Positions 26,629 to 35,833 of a stretch of 64,000 bases of DNA are shown piece by piece; position 1 is the first letter of the stretch, and each line of letters starts with the position of its first letter. The notes beneath the pieces are model-generated. The model searched no databases. It had not been told where the DNA came from and saw only the letters and a program-made list of their open reading frames with translations. The position numbers and the translations under genes are program-made. The DNA is from Jatrophihabitans sp. GAS493. GTDB lineage: Bacteria > Actinomycetota > Actinomycetes > Mycobacteriales > Jatrophihabitantaceae. Location of the stretch: positions 1,240,001-1,304,000 of the forward strand of contig NZ_LT907982.1 of the NCBI RefSeq assembly GCF_900230215.1, in the 5' to 3' direction.

Positions 26629-27996
26629 CGGCGGCAGCATCGGGATCACCGTCTCGTCGTCGAGGGTGCACATCGGGAGCCGTTCACCGAGGTAGCGCAG
26701 CAGGAATGAACCGAGCACGGCGGCCAGCAGCGACCCGGTGAGGACGCCGATCTTGGCCAGATCCCGGAGGTGTGGGCTGTCGAAGGCCAGATCGGTGACG
26801 AAGAGGGAGATGGTGAAACCGATCCCGGCCAGCACCGCGCCACCGATCACGTGCCCGTAGCGCACCCCGCCCGGCAGCCGCCCGAGCCCGGTCTGCAGGG
26901 CGATCGTCGCCCCGAGGGTGATCCCCACGGTGTTCCCGACCAGCAGAGCGAGGATGATCCCGATGGTCACGCGTGAGGTCAGCGCGTCCTGCAGGACGTC
27001 CGCGTTGAGGTGCACGCCGGCGTTGGCCAACCCGAAGAGCGGCACCACGATGAAGGCGCTCACCGGATGCAGCGCCTCCTGTAGCCGGTCGTTGGCCGGT
27101 ACGGCGGCCCGCGCAGCCGAGACGGCCAGCCGGGCCCGTCCGGGCGAGGCCCGTTCGATCAGGGCCTGACCGAAGTAGCGCAGCCGTTCACGCTCCACCG
27201 AATCGACGGTCTTGGCCGGCACGAGCAGGCCGACGAGCACACCGGCCAGCGTCGGGTGCACCCCGCTGGCATAGACGGCGAGCCAGAGCAGGATGCCGAC
27301 GCCGACGTATGGGGTCAGCCGCCACACCCCCAGCCAGCGCAGCAGCGCCAGCACCCCGACGAGCAGCGCCGAGATCAGCAACGCCACCATCGAGACGTCC
27401 TTGGTGTAGAAGATCCCGAGCACCGCGATGGCCCCGATGTCGTCGACGATGGCCAAGGTAAGTAGGAAGAGCCGCAGCCGATCCGGGCAGCGCGGCCCGA
27501 AGAGGGCCAGGATGCCGACCAGGAAGGCGGTGTCGGTCGACATCGGGATGCCCCACCCATGCGCCCCCGGGCCACCGTGATTGATCAGCAGATACAGCAG
27601 CGCCGGGACGGCGAGCCCACCGATCGCGCCGAGTGCGGGTGCGGCCACCGACTTGACCGTGCGCAGGTCCCCGACCGTCACCTCGCGGCTGATCTCCAGG
27701 CCAACGACCAGGAAAAATATGGCCATCGCGGCATCGTTGATCCAGTGCTGCAGGTCCAGGGAGAGCCCGTGATTGCCCACCTCGATGGAGATCGGGGTGG
27801 ACCAGAAGGAGATGTAGGAGTGCCACTGCGGCAGGTTCGCCCAGATCAGGGCGGCCACCGTGGCCACGAGCAGCAGCATCGCACTGCCGGCCTCGGTCTG
27901 CAGGAAGCGGCGGACCCCGGGCGAGAGCCGGGGCAGCGGGACGACGACCCGTGTCGTCGGCCCGGGCCGGGGCGGGAGGGTGACCGGGGTCGACAT
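26590..27996 (-). CDS. nhaA: Na+/H+ antiporter NhaA
   Basis: 468 residues with about 12 membrane helices. The NhaA active-site motif IVDDIGAIAVLGIFY, whose Asp pair binds the cation and protons, is present. Other family blocks are EISREVTVGDLR, AAPALGAIGGLAVPAL and the late FTISLFVTDLAF. It exchanges internal Na+ or Li+ for external protons in pH and salt homeostasis. N-terminal 25 residues are Pro-rich and extra to the E. coli form. The 3' end overlaps the convergent DsbA-like gene, so antisense interference is possible. Confidence 0.93.
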   Translation of the reverse strand: MSTPVTLPPRPGPTTRVVVPLPRLSPGVRRFLQTEAGSAMLLLVATVAALIWANLPQWHSYISFWSTPISIEVGNHGLSLDLQHWINDAAMAIFFLVVGLEISREVTVGDLRTVKSVAAPALGAIGGLAVPALLYLLINHGGPGAHGWGIPMSTDTAFLVGILALFGPRCPDRLRLFLLTLAIVDDIGAIAVLGIFYTKDVSMVALLISALLVGVLALLRWLGVWRLTPYVGVGILLWLAVYASGVHPTLAGVLVGLLVPAKTVDSVERERLRYFGQALIERASPGRARLAVSAARAAVPANDRLQEALHPVSAFIVVPLFGLANAGVHLNADVLQDALTSRVTIGIILALLVGNTVGITLGATIALQTGLGRLPGGVRYGHVIGGAVLAGIGFTISLFVTDLAFDSPHLRDLAKIGVLTGSLLAAVLGSFLLRYLGERLPMCTLDDETVIPMLPPLPWRDPAAVGVA

Positions 27997-28053
27997 TCGC
28001 TCATTATGTCGCCCGTTTGTTAAACCGATTCACACCCGGTCTCCGCGCCGAAG

Positions 28054-28524
28054 TCAGCGGGGGCGCCAGCGTTTCCAGAGCGCCGTCGCGGTGGCGCGCG
28101 GCTTCTCCTCCCAGCGCAGTTCCACGGTGGCGGTGATCTCGAATTCGCTGGCCTCGATCACCTCGGCCCAGAGCTCTACCGGTTCGGTGAGTGGCGCCGG
28201 GCGCAGGTAGCGGACGTCAAGGCCGGCAGTGACGTACGGCAGCGCCGCCCCGCCGAGGGCCGGCCACCCGCGTCGATGGGCCTCCAGCACGACGGCGGCC
28301 GCGCTGTGACAGTCCAGCACGGTCGAGATGATGCCGCCGTTGAGGTAGCCGAGGCCGTTGTTGTGCTCCGGCCACGGGACGAAGGAGGCCGAGACCCCAC
28401 CGTCAGCGGCATAGCTGCGCAGCTGCAGACCCTGCTCATTCACCGGCCCACAGCCGAAGCAGGGCAGTTCTGGGTAGAACTGCTCCTGGATGCTGAGCGC
28501 CTCGTCGTTCGGTTCCGGCTGCAT
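28054..28524 (-). CDS. PaaI-like hotdog-fold thioesterase
   Basis: 156 residues. The N-terminus has a CFGCGPVNEQGL motif typical of a group of single-hotdog thioesterases. A central helix follows with GYLNGGIISTVLDCHSA (the hotdog sausage helix with the usual Asp), and then the strand LDVRYLRPAPL. Likely hydrolyses an acyl-CoA, substrate unknown. It faces away from the FUSC gene and is preceded by a short spacer from nhaA. Confidence 0.82.
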   Translation of the reverse strand: MQPEPNDEALSIQEQFYPELPCFGCGPVNEQGLQLRSYAADGGVSASFVPWPEHNNGLGYLNGGIISTVLDCHSAAAVVLEAHRRGWPALGGAALPYVTAGLDVRYLRPAPLTEPVELWAEVIEASEFEITATVELRWEEKPRATATALWKRWRPR

Positions 28525-28618
28525 GCCCGAGACTCTAACGCCGCGCGGAATCCCACGACGCGCGCTGGGCGGCGGGGCGAACTTGCCGCCGGGGTGGCCC
28601 GCGATAAATCATGAGCCG

Positions 28619-30865
28619 GTGACTCCTCTGCGGTGGCTGGCCGCGCACGATCGGGACTTCGTTGCGTTACGCCGGGCCGGTCGCACCGCGATCGTGATGC
28701 CGCTGATGTTCGCCCTCGGCGACAAGGTCTTCGACAACGCCGCGCTGGCGACCTTCGCCGCCTTCGGCTCCTTCGCGATGCTGATCTTCGTCGACTTCGG
28801 CGGGCCCATGCGAGATCGCCTGCAGGCGCAGGTCGCGTTGATCGTGACCGGAGCGGTATTCGTCTGTGTCGGCACGCTCTGCTCCCAGGTTGTCTGGCTC
28901 TCCGCCGTGGCGATGGCGGTGGTCGGGTTCGCCGTCCTCTTCGCCGGGGTCGTCAGTTCGGTGCTGGCCAGCGCGACCACCTCGCTGCTGCTGGCCTTCA
29001 TCCTGCCGGTGACGCTCTCCGGTCCGCCGTCACAGATCCCTGACCGGCTGGCCGGTTGGGGTCTGGCCGGAGCGGCGTCGCTGATCGCGATAACCGTGCT
29101 GTGGCCGGCGCCGATCCGCGAACCGCTGCGTCGGGGGGCCAGCGCCGCCTGCCGGGCGCTGGCCGCTCGGCTGCGGACCGAGGTCGCCTACCTGCTCAGC
29201 AACCGGGACGAGACCTTCGCCCAGGAGCACCAGCAGGCGATCGAGCAGGCCCAGGCCGCCGTGCACGCCCTGCACACCGGCTTCCTGGCCACGCCGTACC
29301 GACCCACCGGCTTGAGCACCTCGAACCGCACGATCGTCCGGCTGGTCGATGAACTCACCTGGCTCGACACGATCGTCGTGCAGTCCGGCCAGTGGCCCTC
29401 GAGTCGGCCAGCGAACCCGGCCGCCTGCGCGGTGAAGGGGGCGGCGGCCAACGTTCTCGAGCGGGGGGCTGACCTGCTCGATGTGAGCGGCGGCGACCCG
29501 AAGCAGCTGGCGGCGGCGCAGGCCGAGCTGGGCGCCGCACTGGAGCGGATGGAGCGTGACGCCACCCATCAGTTGCCGGTGCGCGACGACGGCTTGGTCG
29601 AGTTCCTCACCTCGCTGGATCCCAGTTTCCGGGCCCAGGAACTCAGCTTCGCCGCGTCGGTGATTGCGGCCAACATCGACCTGACGGCGGCCGCCGAGCG
29701 ACGAAGCTGGCTCGAGCGGCTACTCGGGCGGCAGCCGGGGAACCTGCTGAGCACCTTCGGGGCCGCCCGCGAGCGCGCCGGAGCTCACGTCGAGCGGCAC
29801 TCCGTCTGGCTGCACAACAGCCTGCGCGGTGCGGCCGGCCTGGGGCTCGCGGTCCTGGTGGCCAACCTGACCGGGGTGCAGCACTCCTTCTGGGTGGTCC
29901 TCGGCACGCTCTCGGTGCTCCGCTCGAACGCCCTGAACACCGGACAGAACATTCTCCGCGCACTCATCGGAACGGTCATCGGCTTCGTCATCGGCGCCCT
30001 TCTGCTCGCGGTGATCGGTACGAACACGACGCTGCTCTGGTGGCTGCTGCCGCCGGTGATTCTGCTCGCCGGGGTGGCCCCAGCTGCGATCTCCTTCGCC
30101 GCCGGACAGGCCGCCTTCACACTGACGCTGGTGATCCTCTTCAACATCATCCAGCCGACCGGTTGGCAGATCGGGCTGGTCCGGGTGGAGGACATCGCGA
30201 TCGGCTGCATCGTCAGCCTGCTGGTCGGGGCGCTCTTCTGGCCGCGCGGGGCCGGGGCGGCGCTTCGCCGGGCGCTGGCCGAGGCCTACGTCGACAGCGC
30301 CGAATATCTGGCCGGCGCGGTGGAAGTCGGCATGCTGCGCTGTGACTCCGGCGCCCCGCCACCGTCCGTCTCGGCCAGCGAGAGCGCGGTGCGGGCGGCT
30401 GCGGCGTCGCGGCGGCTGGACGACACCTTTCGCAATTTCCTGGCCGAGCGCGGTGCGAAACCCGTCCCGCTGGCTGAGGTGACCACGATGGTCACCGGTG
30501 TGGCCGGGCTCCGCCTGGCCGCGGATGCGGTCACCCAGCTCTGGCAGCGAGACGACGGCACCGCGGTCGGCGACCGGGTGGCAGCCCGGGCCGAGTTGCT
30601 GGCCTTCGCCGCCTCCGTGCGGGGCTGGTACGCCGACCTCGCGGTGATGCTCGTCGACGGCGGCGCCCTACGTGAACCCTCCGCGCACGACAAGGTGGCC
30701 GACGGACGGCTGGTCGAAGCGGTACGTCATGACCTACGTGGTGAGGACGGCCGGGCCAGTGCCACCGCCGTTCGGATGATCTGGACCGGTGACCACCTGG
30801 ACGCGGCCCGGCGGTTGGAGCGCACCATCATCGTCGCGGCGCAGGCGGTAGCCGCGCCGGGGTAG
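28619..30865 (+). CDS. FUSC family inner-membrane protein
   Basis: 748 residues from the GTG at 28619 (VTPLRWLAAHDRD); the frame extends upstream but only across the divergent gene. Two blocks of about six helices each (about 20-170 and 440-580) are each followed by a soluble helical region, the duplicated FUSC/aromatic acid exporter (AaeB-, YccS-like) arrangement. The second block holds the usual GTVIGFVIGALLLAVIG and a later VEDIAIGCIVSLLVGALFWPRG. Probable efflux of aromatic or organic acids. A TetR gene lies convergent 8 bases after it and may control it. Confidence 0.85.
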   Translation: MTPLRWLAAHDRDFVALRRAGRTAIVMPLMFALGDKVFDNAALATFAAFGSFAMLIFVDFGGPMRDRLQAQVALIVTGAVFVCVGTLCSQVVWLSAVAMAVVGFAVLFAGVVSSVLASATTSLLLAFILPVTLSGPPSQIPDRLAGWGLAGAASLIAITVLWPAPIREPLRRGASAACRALAARLRTEVAYLLSNRDETFAQEHQQAIEQAQAAVHALHTGFLATPYRPTGLSTSNRTIVRLVDELTWLDTIVVQSGQWPSSRPANPAACAVKGAAANVLERGADLLDVSGGDPKQLAAAQAELGAALERMERDATHQLPVRDDGLVEFLTSLDPSFRAQELSFAASVIAANIDLTAAAERRSWLERLLGRQPGNLLSTFGAARERAGAHVERHSVWLHNSLRGAAGLGLAVLVANLTGVQHSFWVVLGTLSVLRSNALNTGQNILRALIGTVIGFVIGALLLAVIGTNTTLLWWLLPPVILLAGVAPAAISFAAGQAAFTLTLVILFNIIQPTGWQIGLVRVEDIAIGCIVSLLVGALFWPRGAGAALRRALAEAYVDSAEYLAGAVEVGMLRCDSGAPPPSVSASESAVRAAAASRRLDDTFRNFLAERGAKPVPLAEVTTMVTGVAGLRLAADAVTQLWQRDDGTAVGDRVAARAELLAFAASVRGWYADLAVMLVDGGALREPSAHDKVADGRLVEAVRHDLRGEDGRASATAVRMIWTGDHLDAARRLERTIIVAAQAVAAPG

Positions 30866-30873
30866 GGGGTGAG

Positions 30874-31557
30874 TCAGCAGAGTCCGGTGCGCAGCACCGT
30901 GTCGCTCCACTGCACCAGTTCGCCGTCGAGTTGGGCCGCCGACACCGAGAGTCCGGGGAGGCGATCGGGATTGCGAGCCTTCATCCCGTCCAACGCGATG
31001 GCGAGATGGCGGCGCCACTGCTCGGGCGCGGTCTCCGCGGTGATCCCCATCGTGCGCAGGATGCCGAGCATCACCAGGAAGACGTCCTCCGCGGTGAGGT
31101 CGGGGCGGGCCTGTCCGGCCTGCTGAGCGCGCTGTAGCAGTTCGCCGATCAGCGCCCGGAAGCGCTCGCGCCACTGCGGTCGGATCGCGAAGAGCGGGCG
31201 GATCGCGTGATTTCGGGTGCCGACGACGAGGACGTCCTCCAGGAAGCTCACCAGTCCATGCCAGGCGTCCGGGTCGGTCAGCGCCTGCTCGGCGACGGCC
31301 TGGCGGCGGGCGAACCACCCCTCGAAGAGCTCCTGGACGAGCTGCTCCTTGGTGAAGTTACGGTGCAGCGTGGCGTTTCCCACGCCGGCCCGGCGGGCGA
31401 TCTCGACGAGGCTGATGCTGAGCCCCTCGTCGGCGAAGGCCTGAGCGGCCGCGGCCAGGATCCGCTCACGGTTGCTCTTGGCGTCCGAGCGAAGCCCGTC
31501 CGAGCGCAGGCAGTCCGGTCGCACCGACGGCGGTGGATCGGCTACTGGGCGGCTCAC
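30874..31557 (-). CDS. TetR family transcriptional regulator
   Basis: 227 residues. After about 25 variable residues the TetR HTH domain appears (SNRERILAAAAQAFADEG, then LVEIARRAGVGNATLHRNF, then TKEQLVQELF). The C-terminal ligand and dimer domain ends in Cys. The convergent FUSC gene or the divergent patatin gene could be targets; a 22-bp palindrome lies 147 bases upstream of its start. Confidence 0.9.
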   Translation of the reverse strand: MSRPVADPPPSVRPDCLRSDGLRSDAKSNRERILAAAAQAFADEGLSISLVEIARRAGVGNATLHRNFTKEQLVQELFEGWFARRQAVAEQALTDPDAWHGLVSFLEDVLVVGTRNHAIRPLFAIRPQWRERFRALIGELLQRAQQAGQARPDLTAEDVFLVMLGILRTMGITAETAPEQWRRHLAIALDGMKARNPDRLPGLSVSAAQLDGELVQWSDTVLRTGLC

Positions 31558-31703
31558 GGTTCCGAGTGTAGCCCGATCTGGATCATGCTGTCCGGATCGT
31601 TTGACAGGCGCGGGACGCGGGAAGAATAGGTAGGCAGGTCGCGCAAGGTTCTACGCCAGCGGCGAAATGAAACGGACGTCGCCGGTGTTCTGCTGACATA
31701 GAT

Positions 31704-31725
31704 AACTGGATAGATCTAGCCAGTT
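31704..31725. promoter_or_regulatory. 22-bp near-perfect palindrome, operator candidate
   Basis: AACTGG and CCAGTT flank a centre TAGATCTA on the same dyad axis; 10 of 11 half-site bases match. It sits in the divergent space between the TetR gene and the patatin gene, a fitting place for a TetR-type operator. Confidence 0.6.
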
Positions 31726-31858
31726 GGTGTTACGGTGAGGCGCGAAGCGGAGCGAGTAATCCGTTTGGCGCTGTCTGATAGGCGGCGGGACGAGCGAAAT
31801 TGGCTGGTCAGCCGATGCAAAAAGGTGTACGAACGGTGAGACGGACGGAGGAGAGCGA

Positions 31859-32872
31859 ATGACGTTCCTCAGTACCCGCCGCTCAGTCTCAACCGACAGT
31901 CCGGTGCTGCGACGTCTTCGGGGTCTGCGTAACTCGACCCTGCTCAGCCAGGTGATGCGCTGGCGCATGAAGCGGCAGCCCCTTCCCACTTGGGATATTC
32001 CGGCCGCCACTCGAGTGGAGACCCGTCCCAGTGGTGGCGTTGCCTTTGTTTTCCAAGGCGGTGGAAGCCTCACCGCACCGCAGGTAGGAATGCTGCGGGC
32101 CCTGACCGAAGCCGGGATTCGCCCGGATTTTGTCATCGGGTCTTCGGCCGGCGCGTTGAACGCCGTCTCCTTCGCCAATGATCCGACGCTGGCCGGCCTC
32201 GATCGTCTCGAGCAGCTGTGGATGCTGCTGCGGCGTAAGCATGTCGCCCCCTGGTCGCTGCGCGCGCTGGCCGGCGCCCTCCTCGGCCGGGCGGACGGTC
32301 TCATCTCCAACGCACCGCTACGGAACCTGCTGATGACCGGCATGGTGCCGGCCGACCTCGATGCCACCGCCATCCCGGCCTATGTCGTCACCACCGATGT
32401 CAGCACCGGCGAGCCGGTGGTCCTCGGCCAGGGCGACACAGTGTCGGCGCTACTCGCCTCCTGCGCCATCCCCGGGTTCTACCCGCCGGTGGAGATCGAC
32501 GGGCGGCGCCTGGTTGACGGCGGGGTCGCCGCCGACGTGCCGATCCTGCAGGCCGAGCAGCTCGGCGCGCAGGAGAGCTACGTCTTCCCGTCGGCCGAGC
32601 CGACCCAGGGAACCGACCTGCTGCACGGCCCGCTGCAGATCGCGCTGCACGCCCTCGACCACGTGGTCGCCGCGACCATCCGCCGCGATGTCGAGGCGGC
32701 TCAGGGCGCGGTGCACGTACTGCCAACCGTCACCAGCCCGAACACCAACCCCATTGACTTCGGCGATACGGCCAACATGATCGAGCAGGGGTACCGCCTC
32801 ACCGTCCAGTGGCTCGACGAGCACGCCAAGGCGGCGGCAGCCGGCACGAGACTCGCGACGAGCAGGGTCTGA
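31859..32872 (+). CDS. patatin-like phospholipase
   Basis: 337 residues, no signal peptide. The oxyanion loop FQGGGSLTAPQVGML, nucleophile Ser in GSSAGALNAV (about 97) and the Asp of VDGGVAADVP (about 220) form the patatin Ser-Asp dyad. The acyl hydrolase would act on phospholipids at the inner face of the membrane. A UPF0104-type membrane protein follows after 15 bases, so the two are probably co-transcribed and may act together on lipids. Confidence 0.9.
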   Translation: MTFLSTRRSVSTDSPVLRRLRGLRNSTLLSQVMRWRMKRQPLPTWDIPAATRVETRPSGGVAFVFQGGGSLTAPQVGMLRALTEAGIRPDFVIGSSAGALNAVSFANDPTLAGLDRLEQLWMLLRRKHVAPWSLRALAGALLGRADGLISNAPLRNLLMTGMVPADLDATAIPAYVVTTDVSTGEPVVLGQGDTVSALLASCAIPGFYPPVEIDGRRLVDGGVAADVPILQAEQLGAQESYVFPSAEPTQGTDLLHGPLQIALHALDHVVAATIRRDVEAAQGAVHVLPTVTSPNTNPIDFGDTANMIEQGYRLTVQWLDEHAKAAAAGTRLATSRV

Positions 32873-32887
32873 GGGTGGGCTGACGCG

Positions 32888-34201
32888 ATGACCAAACGAC
32901 TGGCGATGGTGCTTGTCCTGCTCACGGTTGCCGCGATCGCGATGCGCCCCTACATCGTCCATGCCGCTGGCGCGATCTCCCACCCCAAGCCCGTCTGGTT
33001 GATCATTGCGGTGCTGGCTGAGCTCGCTTCGATGGCAGCCTTCGCCTTCCTGCAGTTGGGCCTGTTGAAGGCCGGGGGCGTGCGGGTTCCGGCTCGCAAG
33101 ATGGTGGCCCTCACCTACGCCGCCAACGCGGTGAGCGTGTCACTGCCAGCCGGCTCGGCCCTCTCTACCGGCTACACCTTCAAGCGGCTGCGCGGCTGGG
33201 GCGCGAACATTCCGCTGGCCACCTTCACGCTGATCGCCTCCGGTGTGTTGAGCACCCTGTCGTTCGGGGTTCTCGCGCTCTTCGCCGGGGCCTTCGCCGG
33301 AGCTCGGCAGGGGAGTCCGGAGCTCATCCTCATCGGCCTGCCGATCGCAGTCCTCGTCGTGGTCGCGCTCCGCCGCCTGCTGCGCAACCCCGAAGCGGTG
33401 ATCCACTCCATTGAGCGGATGCTTGTGCTGGTCAACCGGCTGCTGCGCCGGGAGCCACTGGCCGGGCATGACCGGGTTCGTGGAATCATCAATGAATTGC
33501 GGCAGATCAAGCCGCGCCGACGGGATTGGGCGGCCGGCGGTGCCTTCGCCGCGATCAACTGGCTGGCCGACCTGGCCTGCCTGATCGCCTGCTGCCATGC
33601 GGTTGGGATTCACAGCGCCTCGATCACGCTGGCCGTCGTCGCCTACCTCGCGGGCACCACCGCCTCCAGCGTTTCACTGCTGCCGGGCGGGTTCGGAGTC
33701 GTGGACACGGCGATGATCCTCACCCTGAGTCATGGTGGGCTCAGTGCCGTCACCGCGACCTCTGGTGTGCTGCTCTACCGGCTGGTGAGTGTCATCTTCA
33801 TCGTGGCGCTCGGTTGGGTGATGTGGACAGCATGGTGGGCCATCGACCGCCGTAAGGCCAACCGGGTCACCGTCGATGCGATGATGCTCGAGGCGCTGAC
33901 TCCCGGGGCCTTCCAGCCATCCCCGATGCCGTTGGTTGCTCCCGCCGCTTCGGCCGATCCTGAACCGAGGCCCGAGCGGTTGGCCGTGATGAGCAGCGCC
34001 GCCTCTGGGCCCGGCCCGGTCAATCTGCAGATGCTGGCCGCTACCGCAGCGCAGAGCTGCATCGCCCACTCTGCTCTCATCGCGATTCCCGAGGGTGGGC
34101 ACCGTCCGTCGGCCACCTGCCGGTCGGCTCGTCGGCATCGACCCGATCGGGCCGGACAGCGTCGCTCGGCTCATCCGCAGTCCAGACGCCGACTCGGCTA
34201 A
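32888..34201 (+). CDS. UPF0104 / lysylphosphatidylglycerol synthase-type membrane protein
   Basis: 437 residues with about eight helices in the first 330. The family block LTYAANAVSVSLPAGSALSTGYTFKRL is followed by the later VAYLAGTTASSVSLLPGGFGVVDTAMILTL, both typical of the MprF flippase-like region and its stand-alone homologues. The C-terminal 100 residues are a Pro/Ala-rich tail with no domain. No synthetase domain is attached. A lipid-translocation role is inferred from family, and the tight link with patatin supports it. Confidence 0.85.
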   Translation: MTKRLAMVLVLLTVAAIAMRPYIVHAAGAISHPKPVWLIIAVLAELASMAAFAFLQLGLLKAGGVRVPARKMVALTYAANAVSVSLPAGSALSTGYTFKRLRGWGANIPLATFTLIASGVLSTLSFGVLALFAGAFAGARQGSPELILIGLPIAVLVVVALRRLLRNPEAVIHSIERMLVLVNRLLRREPLAGHDRVRGIINELRQIKPRRRDWAAGGAFAAINWLADLACLIACCHAVGIHSASITLAVVAYLAGTTASSVSLLPGGFGVVDTAMILTLSHGGLSAVTATSGVLLYRLVSVIFIVALGWVMWTAWWAIDRRKANRVTVDAMMLEALTPGAFQPSPMPLVAPAASADPEPRPERLAVMSSAASGPGPVNLQMLAATAAQSCIAHSALIAIPEGGHRPSATCRSARRHRPDRAGQRRSAHPQSRRRLG

Positions 34202-34233
34202 CCGCGGCCGTCTCGACGGGGCAGACTTACGCT

Positions 34234-34503
34234 GTGAAGACGGCTGAGTTGCGGACCTGGATCGAAGACGCATTGACGCGTCAGGATCGGGATGCCCGTG
34301 AGCGCGGTGAGGTGCCGGCGAACGTCACGGTCGAGGAGATTGTGGATGCGGTCTGGGGACGATTGCCGCTGGAGATTCGTCGGCAGAGTTCCCGGTCCCA
34401 GGTCCAGGCCAGCCTGACGATGCTCACCCTGCGCCACGCCTACGCCGCACCCACTGACGGCACCACCGACGCACCGAGTGAGCAGGCGGCGCTGGACTCC
34501 TGA
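34234..34503 (+). CDS. hypothetical protein
   Basis: 89 residues from a GTG start. Helical and charged (LRTWIEDALTRQDRDARERG, VTVEEIVDAVWGRLPLEIRR), with no membrane segment and no motif I recognise. It follows the flippase-like gene by 32 bases and could be part of the same unit. Confidence 0.55.
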   Translation: MKTAELRTWIEDALTRQDRDARERGEVPANVTVEEIVDAVWGRLPLEIRRQSSRSQVQASLTMLTLRHAYAAPTDGTTDAPSEQAALDS

Positions 34504-34610
34504 TCACGCTCGGTCGCGGTGCCACGCGCTACTGGGAAGTGGCGGTTCGTTTAGCGGGGTCCGTGCCGGGGAAGGTTTGAGGTATAGCCGCAATGACGAG
34601 GAGGTCAACG

Positions 34611-34934
34611 ATGACGAGCCCACGCGCGGACGTCTTCCCACCGATCACTCCGGAACCTATCCCCAACCCGGAGCCGAGCCCGACGCCCGTCCCCCAGCCG
34701 TCGCCGTCGCCGTCGCCGTCGCCGATGCCTGAGCCGACGCCCGTCCCCCAGCCCGCGCCGTCGCCGATGCCTGAGCCGATGCCGTCACCGGAACCGATGC
34801 CGTCACCCGAGCCGATGCCGTCACCCGAGCCGATGCCCTCGCCCGACCCAGTGCCGTCGCCCGACCCAGTGCCGTCGCCCGGGCCGAGCCCGACACCGAG
34901 CCCGGTCGGTCCGGCGCCGGGCTTTGGCTCGTGA
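34611..34934 (+). CDS. proline-rich repeat protein
   Basis: 107 residues. ATG with a perfect GAGGAGG ribosome site; an earlier in-frame ATG at 34593 lacks one. After [18 protein letters not shown] the whole protein is Pro/Ser/Glu/Met repeats, mainly the hexapeptide PEPMPS coded by an 18-bp tandem repeat (about 34773-34878). No signal peptide or membrane helix. It would be an extended, negatively charged polyproline chain. The good ribosome site argues that it is made; function unknown. Confidence 0.55.
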   Translation: MTSPRADVFPPITPEPIPNPEPSPTPVPQPSPSPSPSPMPEPTPVPQPAPSPMPEPMPSPEPMPSPEPMPSPEPMPSPDPVPSPDPVPSPGPSPTPSPVGPAPGFGS

Positions 34935-34941
34935 TCTGAGG

Positions 34942-35775
34942 TCAGTCCTTCTTGCCGTGGGCGGCGATCGAGGTCGGCTCCCACTCGCGCCACGTTGCCA
35001 ATCGGGATTCGTAGTCACGCTGGGCGATGCCGAGCACGCCGTCGCCGAAGAAGATTCGAAGCGGGGGGTTCGGCGAGTCGACGACCGTCAACACAGCCTC
35101 GCGAGTGGCAGTCGGGTCGCCGGCGATGCCCGTCCGAGCCTTTCGCTGCTCGGCGACCGCGGTCCGCAGGTCGTCATAGGCGGCGATCGGTGTGGTGTGC
35201 TTGGAGGATGCGCCGCCCCAGTCGGTCGAGTATCCCGCCGGTTCGATGAGCGTCACCTTGATCCCGAAGGGCGCGACCTCTTGGGCCAGCGACTGGCTGA
35301 ATCCCTCGAGCGCCCACTTCGACGCGTGATACATCCCGATGTTCGGGAAGGCCGAGATGCCACCGATCGAGGAGACCTGCACAATGTGCCCGCTGCCCTG
35401 CTCGCGTAGATATGGCAATGCGGCCTGGGTGACCCAGAGAGCACCGAATACATTCGTCTCGAGCTGGTGGCGGGCCTCCTGCTCGCTCAGCTCCTCAATC
35501 ATGCCGAACTGCCCATAGCCGGCGTTGTTCACCACGATGTCGAGTCGGCCGAAATGGTCGTGGGCCTGCGTGACCGCGGCGAAGACGGCGGTACGGTCGG
35601 TGACGTCGAGGTCAATCGGGAGGATGTTCTCGCCGAACTGTTCGACGAGGTCCTTGACGCTTGCCGTGTCTCGGGCGGTCGCCACTACCTTGTCACCGCG
35701 TTCCAGGGCAGCGATCGCCCATTCGCGGCCGAAGCCTCGGGAAGTGCCGGTGATGAACCAGATCTTTGATGTCAT
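34942..35775 (-). CDS. short-chain dehydrogenase/reductase
   Basis: 277 residues from ATG 35775. Classical SDR: cofactor motif TGTSRGFGRE, NNAG at the end of the fourth strand, and catalytic Ser in VQVSSIGG with Tyr-x-x-x-Lys in MYHASKWALEG. The Arg after the first Gly motif and ARDT suggest NADP. The C-terminal extension after about residue 190 is as in the large oxidoreductase group that acts on ketones or steroids. Substrate unknown. Confidence 0.9.
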   Translation of the reverse strand: MTSKIWFITGTSRGFGREWAIAALERGDKVVATARDTASVKDLVEQFGENILPIDLDVTDRTAVFAAVTQAHDHFGRLDIVVNNAGYGQFGMIEELSEQEARHQLETNVFGALWVTQAALPYLREQGSGHIVQVSSIGGISAFPNIGMYHASKWALEGFSQSLAQEVAPFGIKVTLIEPAGYSTDWGGASSKHTTPIAAYDDLRTAVAEQRKARTGIAGDPTATREAVLTVVDSPNPPLRIFFGDGVLGIAQRDYESRLATWREWEPTSIAAHGKKD

Positions 35776-35833
35776 GTGGGCAGAACACACCGCTTCGCAA
35801 CGGGTATTCCCCGCGTGCGCCCGGGGGAGTGCG

